Assembly: GCA_030632725.1 (NCBI GenBank)
Contig: DAOVUF010000073.1
Coordinates: 1 to 16,760, forward strand
DNA from: QNES01 sp023143415
GTDB lineage: Bacteria; Pseudomonadota; Gammaproteobacteria; Beggiatoales; Beggiatoaceae
Direction of reading: 5' to 3'
DNA: 16,760 nucleotides
Shown: positions 1 to 7,223 of the stretch, one piece after another
Numbering within the stretch: position 1 is the stretch's first letter
Layout of the letters: each line of letters starts with the position of its first letter
Notes under the pieces: generated by a model
What the model saw: the letters and a program-made list of their open reading frames with translations, nothing else
Database searches by the model: none
Told to the model about the DNA's origin: nothing
Made by a program: the position numbers and the translations under genes

Positions 1-1
1 A

Positions 2-3000
2 AATGAGGATAACCAAGCAGTTATCCTAAAAGTCTTAAAAGAAGACTATCCAACGCCGGAAGAATTAACACGCTATCGGCAAGAATATGACATCACGCGC
101 CGTTTAGCAGATTTAGAGGGCGTTATCAAGGCTGATAGCCTTGAAAAACATCAAAATACGCTGGTGATGTGCCTAGAAGATTTTGGTGGCGAGTCTCTTA
201 AAATGTGGCGAGACGAGCAGCGCGTTTTTACGCTTGATGAGTTGCTCACGCTTGCCATCCGTGCCACCGATATTTTGGGACAAATTCATGGGAAAAATAT
301 TATCCATAAGGATATTAACCCCGCCAATCTGGTTTTCAATCCCACGACTGGGGTACTGAAAATCATCGACTTTGGGATTTCCACACAATTCTCAAAGCAA
401 CTGATGACGCTGAAAAACCCCGATGTGTTAGAAGGCACATTGGCGTATATGTCTCCTGAACAAACCGGGCGTATGAATCGTGCTTTGGATTATCGTACTG
501 ATTTTTATTCCCTTGGCGTGACATTTTACGAATTATTCACTGGAAAGCTGCCCTTTGAATCGAAAGAGGCGATGGAATTGGTGCATGGTCATATTGCTAA
601 ACAACCTACGCCACCTAATCAAATTAATCCTGAACTGCCAATGGCTATTTCCAATATCATCATGAAATTATTGGAAAAAACGGCGGAAGCACGTTATCAA
701 AGCGCGTGGGGACTAAAAGCCGATTTAGAAAAGTGCCAAGAAAACCTGTCAGGTCTTCAAGACCTGACAGGTTTGGACTTTGATTTAGAAAAGTGCCAAG
801 AAAACCTGTCAGGTTTGGACTTTGAACTCGCTCAACACGACATTTCAGATCGTTTTCAAATTCCGCAAAAACTCTATGGACGTGAAGCTGAAATAGACAC
901 TTTACTGACTGCCTTTGAACGAGTGGCAGATGGCAAGGCAGAAATAATGCTGGTTGCGGGTTATTCAGGCATTGGTAAATCTGTGCTGGTTAAAGAGATT
1001 TATAAATCGCTTACCGAAAAACAGGGCTATTTCATTTCGGGTAAATTTGACCAATTCCAGCGTAATATTCCCTATAGTGCGATTGTCAATGCGTTTAAAG
1101 AATTAGTCCAACAATTGCTCACAGAAAATGAAACCCAATTAGCACAATGGAAAGAGCGAATCTTAACCACCTTGGGATATAATGGACAAGTCATTATTGA
1201 TGTCATTCCGGAAATCGAATTGATTATCGGAAAGCAACCTCCGTTGCCCCAATTAGGACCAACCGAGTCTCAAAATCGCTTTAATCTGGTGTTTCAAAAC
1301 TTTATGCGCGTGTTTTGTCAACCGGAACGTCCCTTGGTGATGTTTTTGGATGACTTGCAATGGGTAGATTCAGCAACCCTTAATTTATTAGAGTTAGTCA
1401 CGACTGATAGTGATAACCCTACCCTCTTTTTAATTGGGGCTTATCGGGATAATGAAGTTGATCCGACTCATCCCTTAATGACAACACTTGACAAGCTCCG
1501 CGAAGAAAATGTCACGATTAACCAAATTATCCTAAAGCCTTTGGCTTTTGAACAGATTAACCAATTGATTGCCGACAGTTTACACCAAAACTTGGAAGCC
1601 GTTGGCTCGTTGACGGATTTGGTGAAGCGTAAAACTGGCGGCAATCCATTTTTTGTCAATCAATTTCTGCATACATTGTATGAAGAAGATTTGCTGCATT
1701 TTAAGTCTCCTGATTCAAACCGGACAGGTTTAAGTAGGTGGACATGGGATATTAACCAAATTGAAACTCTCAACATCACCGATAACGTAGTGGAGTTAAT
1801 GATTGGCAAATTGAAAAAATTGCCCAAATCCGCTCAACAGGTTTTACGCTTGGCAGCCTGTGTCGGCAATCATTTTAATTTGGAGACTTTGTCTGTCATT
1901 TATGAAAAATCTGCGTCCAATACTTTTCAAGATTTAATGCCGGTTTTGACAGAAGGATTAATCTTGCCCCAATCCGAACTGGAAATGAGCGGTGATCACA
2001 TTAATCATTCATCATTCGAGGCTAAAGTTTTTTTAAAGAAAAACTTTAGCCTCGAAACCATTAATAATTCACCATTAATAATTCACCATTTACAATTCCT
2101 ACATGATCGCGTTCAACAAGCCGCTTACACATTAATTGACGATGAGCAGAAACAAACCGTGCATCTGCAAATAGGTCGTTTGCTATTGAAAAATACACCC
2201 GCCGACGTTTTGGAAAACCAAGTTTTTGATATTGTTGAACATTTTAATCATAGTATTGTTCTACTCAATAATCAAGCAGAACGAATTGAAATAGCCAAAT
2301 TGAATTTGATGGCGGGGCAGAAAGCGAAGATGGCAACGGCTTATGGGGCAGTGGTCAACTACTTAACAGTCGGGCGGGAATGCTTAATCGAAAAGAGTTG
2401 GGAAACTGAGTACGATTTGACATTCAATCTGTATGTGGAAACAGTGGAAGCAGAGTATATAAATGGTCATTATGAACAAGCAAACTCGCTCTCTGATATT
2501 GTTTTACAACAAGCTAAGACATTGTTAGATAAAGTCAAAATATACAATATTCAAATCCCGTTTTATATCACCCAAAATCGGATGCAAGAGGCACTATATA
2601 CCGGTTTAAAAGTCTTAGAAATGCTAGGTATTTCTTTATTAGATTCCCCTCCAGAACAATTGGCTGTTAAAAAACTCTACTGCCTACCTGAAATGGTTGA
2701 TCCTACTCAACTAGCCGCTTTGAAAATATTAATTGTTTTCTACGCCCCAGCTTTGATTACTAAACCTTCATTAGTACCACCAGTCGTTTTTACGATGGTT
2801 CATCTGTGTGCCACGGGTGGAAATTCACCTCAAGCGGCTTTTGCTTATGTTTTTTATGCTGCCAGTCTGTGTCAGACTGGACATATTGAATCAGGCTATC
2901 AGTTTGGTCAATTGGCTTTAAAAATATTGGAGAAATTTGAGGCGAGAAATATTAAAGGTAAAGTGCATCACTTATACAATGCTTTAATAAGACACTGGAA

Positions 3001-5290
3001 CGAATCTGCGGACCATTCCATAGAGGCATTGCGTGAGAACATTCAAGTCAGTCTGGAAATTGGGGATATCGAATTTTCAGGTTACAGTATTTTGGATTAT
3101 TGCTCTAATATCTTCTTAAGGGGAGAAGTGTTGGAAAAAGTTCATCAAGAACATCAGCAATATATTATATTGCTTCAAAAACACAAACAAGAATATTCAC
3201 TTCAGTACGCGAAAGTATGGGCTCAATTGGCTTTGAATCTAAGCGGTGAAACTGAAGATAAGTTTTGCTTGAATGGTCAGTTCTTTAATGAAGCAAGTAT
3301 AGCTCTTTTGCAAAAGGCAAATAATTTTACACCACTATTTTGTGTTTATTTGGGCAAAAGTATGCTCTGTTACTGGTTTAAAGACTATAAAAGTGCTATT
3401 GCCAATGCGATACAGGCAGAACAGTACCAACAATCTATGGTAACATTGATGCCGGTTGCCCAACTTCCTTTTTACTATTCCCTAGCAATTCTCGCTCAAT
3501 ATTCTATGCTCCCCCGTTATGAACAAGCAGAATATATAGAAAAAATCGCTGCAAACCAGCAGAAAATAGCACTTTGGGCTACTCATGCACCAATGACTTA
3601 TCAACACAAATATGATCTGATAGAAGCGGAGAAAGCACGGGTTTTAGGAAGAGAAATTGAGGCGATAGATTGGTATGAACGTGCTATGAAAGGAGCGAAT
3701 GAGAATGGCTATCTTCAAGAAGAAGCGCTTGCTTATGAGTTAGCCGCCGAATTTTATTTAGAACGCAGCATGGAGAAGTTTGCCCAAACCTATATGCGAG
3801 AAGCACATTATCGCTATCAACAATGGGGAGCTTTGGCAAAAGTCAATGATTTAGAAACGAGATATCCACAATGGTTGACTCAAAAAATGCTTTCACCCCA
3901 AATAACAATGAATTCCACAATTTCAGCAACAAGAATGGTTTCAACTTCGACCAAAAGCGGTTCAGAATGGCTAGATTTAGACAGTGTAACCAAAGCGGCT
4001 CAAACCCTGTCTGGAGAAATCGTGTTAAGTCGGCTCCTTGAAAAAATGATGCACCTTGTTATTGAAAATGCCGGGGCAGAAAAGGGTTTCTTGCTTTTGC
4101 CTAAACAAGATAATTGGTTTATCGAAGCAGAAGGGCAAGTTGATAGTGATGAAATTACTGTCTTGCAATCTTTGGCTATTGAAGCCTGTGAACTGCTTCC
4201 TGCCAAAATTATTCGCTATGTTGCTCGTACCCAAGAAAATGTGATTTTGCACGATGCGACACAAGAGGGTCATTTTACCCAACTTTCGTATATTGTTAAA
4301 CAACGCCCAAAATCGGTGTTATGTGCGCCGCTCGTCAATCAAGGACAGTTGACGGGGATTTTGTATTTAGAAAACAATTTGACCACGGGGGCATTTACGC
4401 CAAAAAGGTTGGAAGTGTTAAACCTCTTATCCTCGCAAATCGCTATTTCTATTGAAAACTCTTTGTTATACAATAATTTAGAGCAAAAAGTGTCTGAACG
4501 CACCCAAGAACTATCTGATGCCCTCGATCATCTCAAAATGACTCAAGCCCAATTGGTTGAGTCGGAAAAAATGGCTTCATTAGGGGGTTTAGTCGCCGGG
4601 GTTGCCCATGAAATCAACACGCCCATCGGTATTGGATTAATGTCAGCTTCTACCTTGACAAAAAAGACCGATGTAGCCATAAACGCCTTTAAAAGCAATA
4701 AGTTGAAAAAATCAACCATAGGTACTTATTTTGATCAAGTCAGTCATGGGAGTCAGCTTATTGTAAGGAATCTGGAACGTGCTAGTGAGTTGGTGAAAAG
4801 CTTTAAGCAAGTCGCTGTAGATCAAAGCAATTTAGAAAAACGTCGCTTTGGGATTAAAAAATATCTTGAAGATATGTTGATTGCTTTAAAGCCAAAACTT
4901 CAAAAAACACATCAGATTAGCTTGACTGGAGATGAGCAGATTGAGATAAACAGCTATCCGGGGGCTTTCTCACAAGTGGTCACTAATCTGCTGATGAATT
5001 CCATCACTCATGCCTATCAAGAAGGAGAGGCAGGGCAGTTACGTTTTGATATTCGTAGCGAATCAGAGCAAGTTATTATTGAATATAGCGATGATGGTTG
5101 TGGTATACTGGTAGAAAATCTGCCCAAAATCTTTGATCCGTTTTTTACAACAGGGCGTGCTAAGGGCGGTACTGGCTTAGGGTTGCATATTACTTATAAT
5201 TTGGTAACGCAAAAATTAAAAGGGATAATCCAGGTTGAAAGTACGGTGGGTGTTGGCACGACGTTTATTATTACTTTGCCGCTTTCTTAG
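2..5290 (+). CDS. Ser/Thr kinase - AAA ATPase - GAF - histidine kinase multidomain signalling protein (5' end outside window)
   Basis: The reading frame is open from base 2 and already encodes kinase N-lobe sequence (VILKVLK, with the likely ATP-binding Lys at 29-31), so the gene starts upstream; the first ATG at 164 is internal. Domains in order: Ser/Thr kinase with HKD in place of HRD (catalytic Asp 311-313, Asn 326-328), DFG (368-376) and SPE (452-460); AAA/NTPase with Walker A GYSGIGKS (959-982) and Walker B ending LDDLQWVD (about 1334-1369); a long helical, TPR-like middle (about 2200-3860); GAF (about 3990-4460); a coiled-coil linker; histidine kinase with H-box His at 4607-4609 in GVAHEINTP, N-box near 4975-5020, DDGCGI near 5091-5110 and GTGLGL near 5167. 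All catalytic motifs look intact, so both Ser/Thr and His phosphorylation are plausible. This order matches the family annotated as trifunctional kinase/ATP-binding/sensor histidine kinase. It is probably cytoplasmic, as no membrane segment is seen. Two linker regions (722-825, 2015-2090) are built from in-frame repeats. Its ligand and partners are unknown. Confidence 0.93.
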   Translation, partial: NEDNQAVILKVLKEDYPTPEELTRYRQEYDITRRLADLEGVIKADSLEKHQNTLVMCLEDFGGESLKMWRDEQRVFTLDELLTLAIRATDILGQIHGKNIIHKDINPANLVFNPTTGVLKIIDFGISTQFSKQLMTLKNPDVLEGTLAYMSPEQTGRMNRALDYRTDFYSLGVTFYELFTGKLPFESKEAMELVHGHIAKQPTPPNQINPELPMAISNIIMKLLEKTAEARYQSAWGLKADLEKCQENLSGLQDLTGLDFDLEKCQENLSGLDFELAQHDISDRFQIPQKLYGREAEIDTLLTAFERVADGKAEIMLVAGYSGIGKSVLVKEIYKSLTEKQGYFISGKFDQFQRNIPYSAIVNAFKELVQQLLTENETQLAQWKERILTTLGYNGQVIIDVIPEIELIIGKQPPLPQLGPTESQNRFNLVFQNFMRVFCQPERPLVMFLDDLQWVDSATLNLLELVTTDSDNPTLFLIGAYRDNEVDPTHPLMTTLDKLREENVTINQIILKPLAFEQINQLIADSLHQNLEAVGSLTDLVKRKTGGNPFFVNQFLHTLYEEDLLHFKSPDSNRTGLSRWTWDINQIETLNITDNVVELMIGKLKKLPKSAQQVLRLAACVGNHFNLETLSVIYEKSASNTFQDLMPVLTEGLILPQSELEMSGDHINHSSFEAKVFLKKNFSLETINNSPLIIHHLQFLHDRVQQAAYTLIDDEQKQTVHLQIGRLLLKNTPADVLENQVFDIVEHFNHSIVLLNNQAERIEIAKLNLMAGQKAKMATAYGAVVNYLTVGRECLIEKSWETEYDLTFNLYVETVEAEYINGHYEQANSLSDIVLQQAKTLLDKVKIYNIQIPFYITQNRMQEALYTGLKVLEMLGISLLDSPPEQLAVKKLYCLPEMVDPTQLAALKILIVFYAPALITKPSLVPPVVFTMVHLCATGGNSPQAAFAYVFYAASLCQTGHIESGYQFGQLALKILEKFEARNIKGKVHHLYNALIRHWNESADHSIEALRENIQVSLEIGDIEFSGYSILDYCSNIFLRGEVLEKVHQEHQQYIILLQKHKQEYSLQYAKVWAQLALNLSGETEDKFCLNGQFFNEASIALLQKANNFTPLFCVYLGKSMLCYWFKDYKSAIANAIQAEQYQQSMVTLMPVAQLPFYYSLAILAQYSMLPRYEQAEYIEKIAANQQKIALWATHAPMTYQHKYDLIEAEKARVLGREIEAIDWYERAMKGANENGYLQEEALAYELAAEFYLERSMEKFAQTYMREAHYRYQQWGALAKVNDLETRYPQWLTQKMLSPQITMNSTISATRMVSTSTKSGSEWLDLDSVTKAAQTLSGEIVLSRLLEKMMHLVIENAGAEKGFLLLPKQDNWFIEAEGQVDSDEITVLQSLAIEACELLPAKIIRYVARTQENVILHDATQEGHFTQLSYIVKQRPKSVLCAPLVNQGQLTGILYLENNLTTGAFTPKRLEVLNLLSSQIAISIENSLLYNNLEQKVSERTQELSDALDHLKMTQAQLVESEKMASLGGLVAGVAHEINTPIGIGLMSASTLTKKTDVAINAFKSNKLKKSTIGTYFDQVSHGSQLIVRNLERASELVKSFKQVAVDQSNLEKRRFGIKKYLEDMLIALKPKLQKTHQISLTGDEQIEINSYPGAFSQVVTNLLMNSITHAYQEGEAGQLRFDIRSESEQVIIEYSDDGCGILVENLPKIFDPFFTTGRAKGGTGLGLHITYNLVTQKLKGIIQVESTVGVGTTFIITLPLS
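722..825 (+). repeat. In-frame 42-bp duplication in kinase-ATPase linker, one copy carrying an 18-bp insert
   Basis: Copy 1 (722-781) and copy 2 (782-823) share a 33-base identical start and a 9-base identical end, giving DLEKCQENLSGLDF twice. Copy 1 has an extra 18 bases (755-772) coding LQDLTG-like sequence, which completes a palindrome. Every length (42, 18, 60) is a multiple of three, so the frame survives. It sits between the kinase C-lobe and the ATPase start (QKLYGRE), where the family tolerates length change. Confidence 0.9.
742..774 (+). repeat. Intragenic palindrome, AACCTGTCAGGT family
   Basis: A perfect 14-base inverted repeat (742-755 with 761-774) around a 5-base loop. The same core (AACCTGTCAGGTC and its complement) recurs as a palindrome with arms in the opposite order at 5347-5380, between this gene and the next. 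It is therefore a dispersed repeat found both inside and outside coding sequence. Confidence 0.9.
2015..2090 (+). repeat. Intragenic palindrome (GAGGCTAAAGTTTTT family) followed by 14-bp direct repeats
   Basis: Bases 2015-2032 and 2039-2056 are a perfect 18-base inverted repeat with a 6-base loop; the unit is 42 bases, exactly 14 codons. It is followed by two head-to-tail copies of CCATTAATAATTCA (2058-2071, 2072-2085) and a partial third. The encoded stretch runs from about FEAKVFLKK to NNSPLIIHH and lies just before FLHDRVQQAAY, which in relatives as I recall them follows the preceding ATPase segment almost directly. A half copy of the palindrome (AACTTTAGCCTCGAA) is at 13775-13789. Confidence 0.88.
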
Positions 5291-5300
5291 TCAAAGTCAA

Positions 5301-5398
5301 AATCAGAGTTGGCAGGTTGAAAAAAAACGGGTAAAAATCAAAACCAGACCTGACAGGTTCAAAAGAAAACCTGTCAGGTCAAAATCAGAGTTGGCAGG
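5301..5398 (+). repeat. Intergenic repeats between kinase and nuclease-ATPase genes
   Basis: The 114-base gap holds a 16-base direct repeat AATCAGAGTTGGCAGG (5301-5316 and 5383-5398) flanking a 13-base perfect inverted repeat (5347-5359 with 5368-5380, 8-base loop) of the AACCTGTCAGGTC family. The hairpin could act on RNA between the two genes, but it lacks a following T run, so it is not a convincing terminator. Confidence 0.85.
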
Positions 5399-5400
5399 AG
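5396..5400 (+). promoter_or_regulatory. Ribosome binding site made from repeat sequence
   Basis: AGGAG lies four bases before the ATG at 5405, rather close but usable. Its first three bases are the end of the second AATCAGAGTTGGCAGG repeat copy; the first copy continues GGTTG instead, so the site was completed at the repeat edge. It supports the 5405 start. Confidence 0.6.
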
Positions 5401-5404
5401 AATA

Positions 5405-6889
5405 ATGCGAAAATTTTCATCTTATGGACCCCCAAATAAAAAATTACATTACTACACACCTAGGAAGAGCCTATGTGCCAATACTCTCACACAATTAAAG
5501 GGAGAAGTACCTGATGAAGGCGGACATTTCATCACAATCTGGGCACCACGGCAAACGGGCAAAAGCTGGATTATGCAAGAAGTCCTTTTCACCCTTGAGC
5601 AAGACCCACAGTTTGATGTGGTTATGCTACCTTTGCAACATCTCTACAATGTGACTGATGTGAATCGTGTCGCTCAAATCGTGGGCAGGGAAGTGATCTA
5701 CAAATTAGGCTTAGAAAAGCGAAGTATAAACACCTTAGAAGATTTTGAGGTTTTGTTTAAACGGGAAACACTTCGTAAGCCCTTGATTTTGATATTGGAT
5801 GAGTTTGATGGACTTGCAGAACCGGTTATCGCGGGTTTAGTCAGTTTCTTTCGTAATATTTACCACAGTCGTCAAAGCCAAGTGAACAAATCCACTGCTG
5901 AGAAAGATTACCTATTACATGGCTTGGCTTTAATTGGTGTACGCACGGTATTAGGGATAGAAAATGTCAAAGGTTCGCCCTTTAATATCCAACGTAGTGT
6001 ACATATTCCTAATTTGACTCATGATGAAGTGCTTTCTCTCTTTAAGAGCTATCAAGAAGAAAGTGGGCAGTCTATCGCTCCAGAAGCGGTGGAACGGATT
6101 TGGTCTGAATTTAAAGGGCAGCCCGGTTTAACATGCTGGTTTGGGGAGGTGTTGACCGAAATTTATGCAAGAGATCAACCCATTACTCTCGCTTATTTTG
6201 AAGAGGTTTATATCGCGGCATGTAACGTGTTGCCAAATAACAATATTTTGAATATTGTCAGCAAGGCTAAACAAGAACTTTATAAACCGTTTGTTTTGGA
6301 ACTGTTCCAAACAAAAAATAAGGTCAATTTTACTTATGATGATCCCATCATCAATTTTCTCTATATGAATGGAGTCGTGGAGATTGATGAAGTCAGTGTG
6401 AGTGAAAGTTATGTGAAATTTCCTTGCCCCTATATACAAAAGCGATTGTTCAACTATTTTTCCAGAGAATTGTATAATGGCTTGGATGGCTTATATGATC
6501 CCTTTGATGATTTGTTGGACACGATAACGGAAGAGACTTTGCACATTCCTCAATTGTTACGTCGCTATGAAGCGTATTTGCAAGAAAATCAAGAACAAGT
6601 GTTAAAAAATGCACCGCGTCGTCAAAATGATTTACGAGTGTATGAAGCGGTATTTCATTTTCATCTTTATCTCTATTTGGTCAATTTTTTCAACAGCTAT
6701 GAGGTACAAGTTCAACCCGAATTTCCAACAGGTAATGGTCAAATTGATTTATTGATACGTTATGCTGGGCAATTGTTTGGATTAGAATTAAAGACGTTTA
6801 CCAATCAACACAGCTATCGTCAAGCGTTAAAACAGACGGCAAAATATGGACGGAAATTAGGCGTGACGGAAATTTGGTTAGTCTGTTGA
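5405..6889 (+). CDS. AAA-like ATPase with C-terminal PD-(D/E)XK nuclease-like domain
   Basis: A 494-residue predicted cytoplasmic protein. The N-terminal half is a P-loop ATPase: APRQTGKS (47-54, the first Gly of Walker A replaced by Ala) and Walker B LILILDEFD (127-135). The middle is helical, with a winged-helix-like part near 290-350. The C-terminal domain has GQIDLLI (Asp448), LELKTF (Glu461, Lys463) and QTAKY (Gln477, Tyr481), the D...ExK plus QxxxY pattern of PD-(D/E)XK nucleases. The architecture matches abundant AAA-ATPase/PDDEXK proteins of Beggiatoaceae and Bacteroidetes whose biological role is not settled; defence or mobile-element roles have been proposed but are not shown here. 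It starts at an ATG with AGGAG upstream. The C terminus is abrupt: family-like sequence continues in the +1 frame after the stop (see 6888-6986), so the last ~30 residues are missing. The core catalytic residues remain, so activity may persist. Confidence 0.82.
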   Translation: MRKFSSYGPPNKKLHYYTPRKSLCANTLTQLKGEVPDEGGHFITIWAPRQTGKSWIMQEVLFTLEQDPQFDVVMLPLQHLYNVTDVNRVAQIVGREVIYKLGLEKRSINTLEDFEVLFKRETLRKPLILILDEFDGLAEPVIAGLVSFFRNIYHSRQSQVNKSTAEKDYLLHGLALIGVRTVLGIENVKGSPFNIQRSVHIPNLTHDEVLSLFKSYQEESGQSIAPEAVERIWSEFKGQPGLTCWFGEVLTEIYARDQPITLAYFEEVYIAACNVLPNNNILNIVSKAKQELYKPFVLELFQTKNKVNFTYDDPIINFLYMNGVVEIDEVSVSESYVKFPCPYIQKRLFNYFSRELYNGLDGLYDPFDDLLDTITEETLHIPQLLRRYEAYLQENQEQVLKNAPRRQNDLRVYEAVFHFHLYLYLVNFFNSYEVQVQPEFPTGNGQIDLLIRYAGQLFGLELKTFTNQHSYRQALKQTAKYGRKLGVTEIWLVC

Positions 6890-6986
6890 AACGGTTGATG
6901 ACACTAATCGCCAACGCTTTGAAGTTGATTATACTGAAACGGGGGTGACTGTTCATCCGAAATTTGTGCAGACGGGGAAGTGCTAA
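6888..6986 (+). pseudogene. Out-of-frame C-terminal tail of the ATPase-nuclease gene
   Basis: Directly after the TGA at 6887-6889 the +1 frame reads ETVDDTNRQRFEVDYTETG and on to VQTGKC and a TAA at 6984-6986. This resembles the usual C-terminal end of the family (a VDD-x-NR-x-x-x-E-VDY motif), so a one-base gain or two-base loss near 6880-6888 is the simple explanation. A programmed +1 shift at the UGA cannot be ruled out, but no slippery run or upstream Shine-Dalgarno stimulator is evident. Confidence 0.65.
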
Positions 6987-7118
6987 AGAATTTTTTGTAG
7001 GGTGGGCAAGGTCCTTTTCTTGCCCACCATCTCGCCTGTTCATCCGAAATTTGTGCAGACGGGGAAGTGCTAAAGAATTTTTTGTAGGGTGGGTCCTTTT
7101 CTTGCCCACCATCTCGCC
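6950..7118 (+). repeat. Tandem duplication of gene tail plus hairpin
   Basis: Bases 6950-7036 (87 bp) are repeated at 7037-7118 (82 bp), identical except for loss of CAAGG from the second copy. Each unit contains the end of the former nuclease reading frame (the VHPKFVQTG codons) and a GGTGGGCAAG...CTTGCCCACC hairpin (7001-7010 with 7019-7028 in copy 1). The 5-base loss shortens the stem of copy 2. Confidence 0.92.
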
Positions 7119-7193
7119 TACCATCTCGCCGCTGCACCAAAAAGACGTTGCTACCATCTCGCCGCTGCACCAAAAAGACGTTGCCCACCCTAC
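6997..7193 (+). repeat. GTAGGGTGGGCAA element with 13-bp terminal inverted repeats
   Basis: GTAGGGTGGGCAA at 6997-7009 is perfectly inverted as TTGCCCACCCTAC at 7181-7193, enclosing about 170 bp of tandem repeats and no gene. Shorter members of the same family stand at 9478-9510 and 13743-13770. This could be a MITE-like element or a REP-like palindrome that grew by internal duplication. No target-site duplication is clear at the ends. Confidence 0.65.
7119..7184 (+). repeat. 33-bp tandem repeat, two copies
   Basis: Two identical 33-bp units (7119-7151, 7152-7184) starting TACCATCTCGCC. They fill most of the space between the duplicated hairpin and the cyclase gene, 39 bases before its start codon. 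Confidence 0.92.
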
Positions 7194-7223
7194 TTATTAC
7201 TTCCGGGTTTTGAACGGTAATAT

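Noticed and set aside
164..5290. The ATG at 164 as the true start of the kinase gene
   Set aside because: The frame is open to base 2 and encodes the kinase N-lobe including the likely ATP-binding Lys, so the start is upstream of the window.
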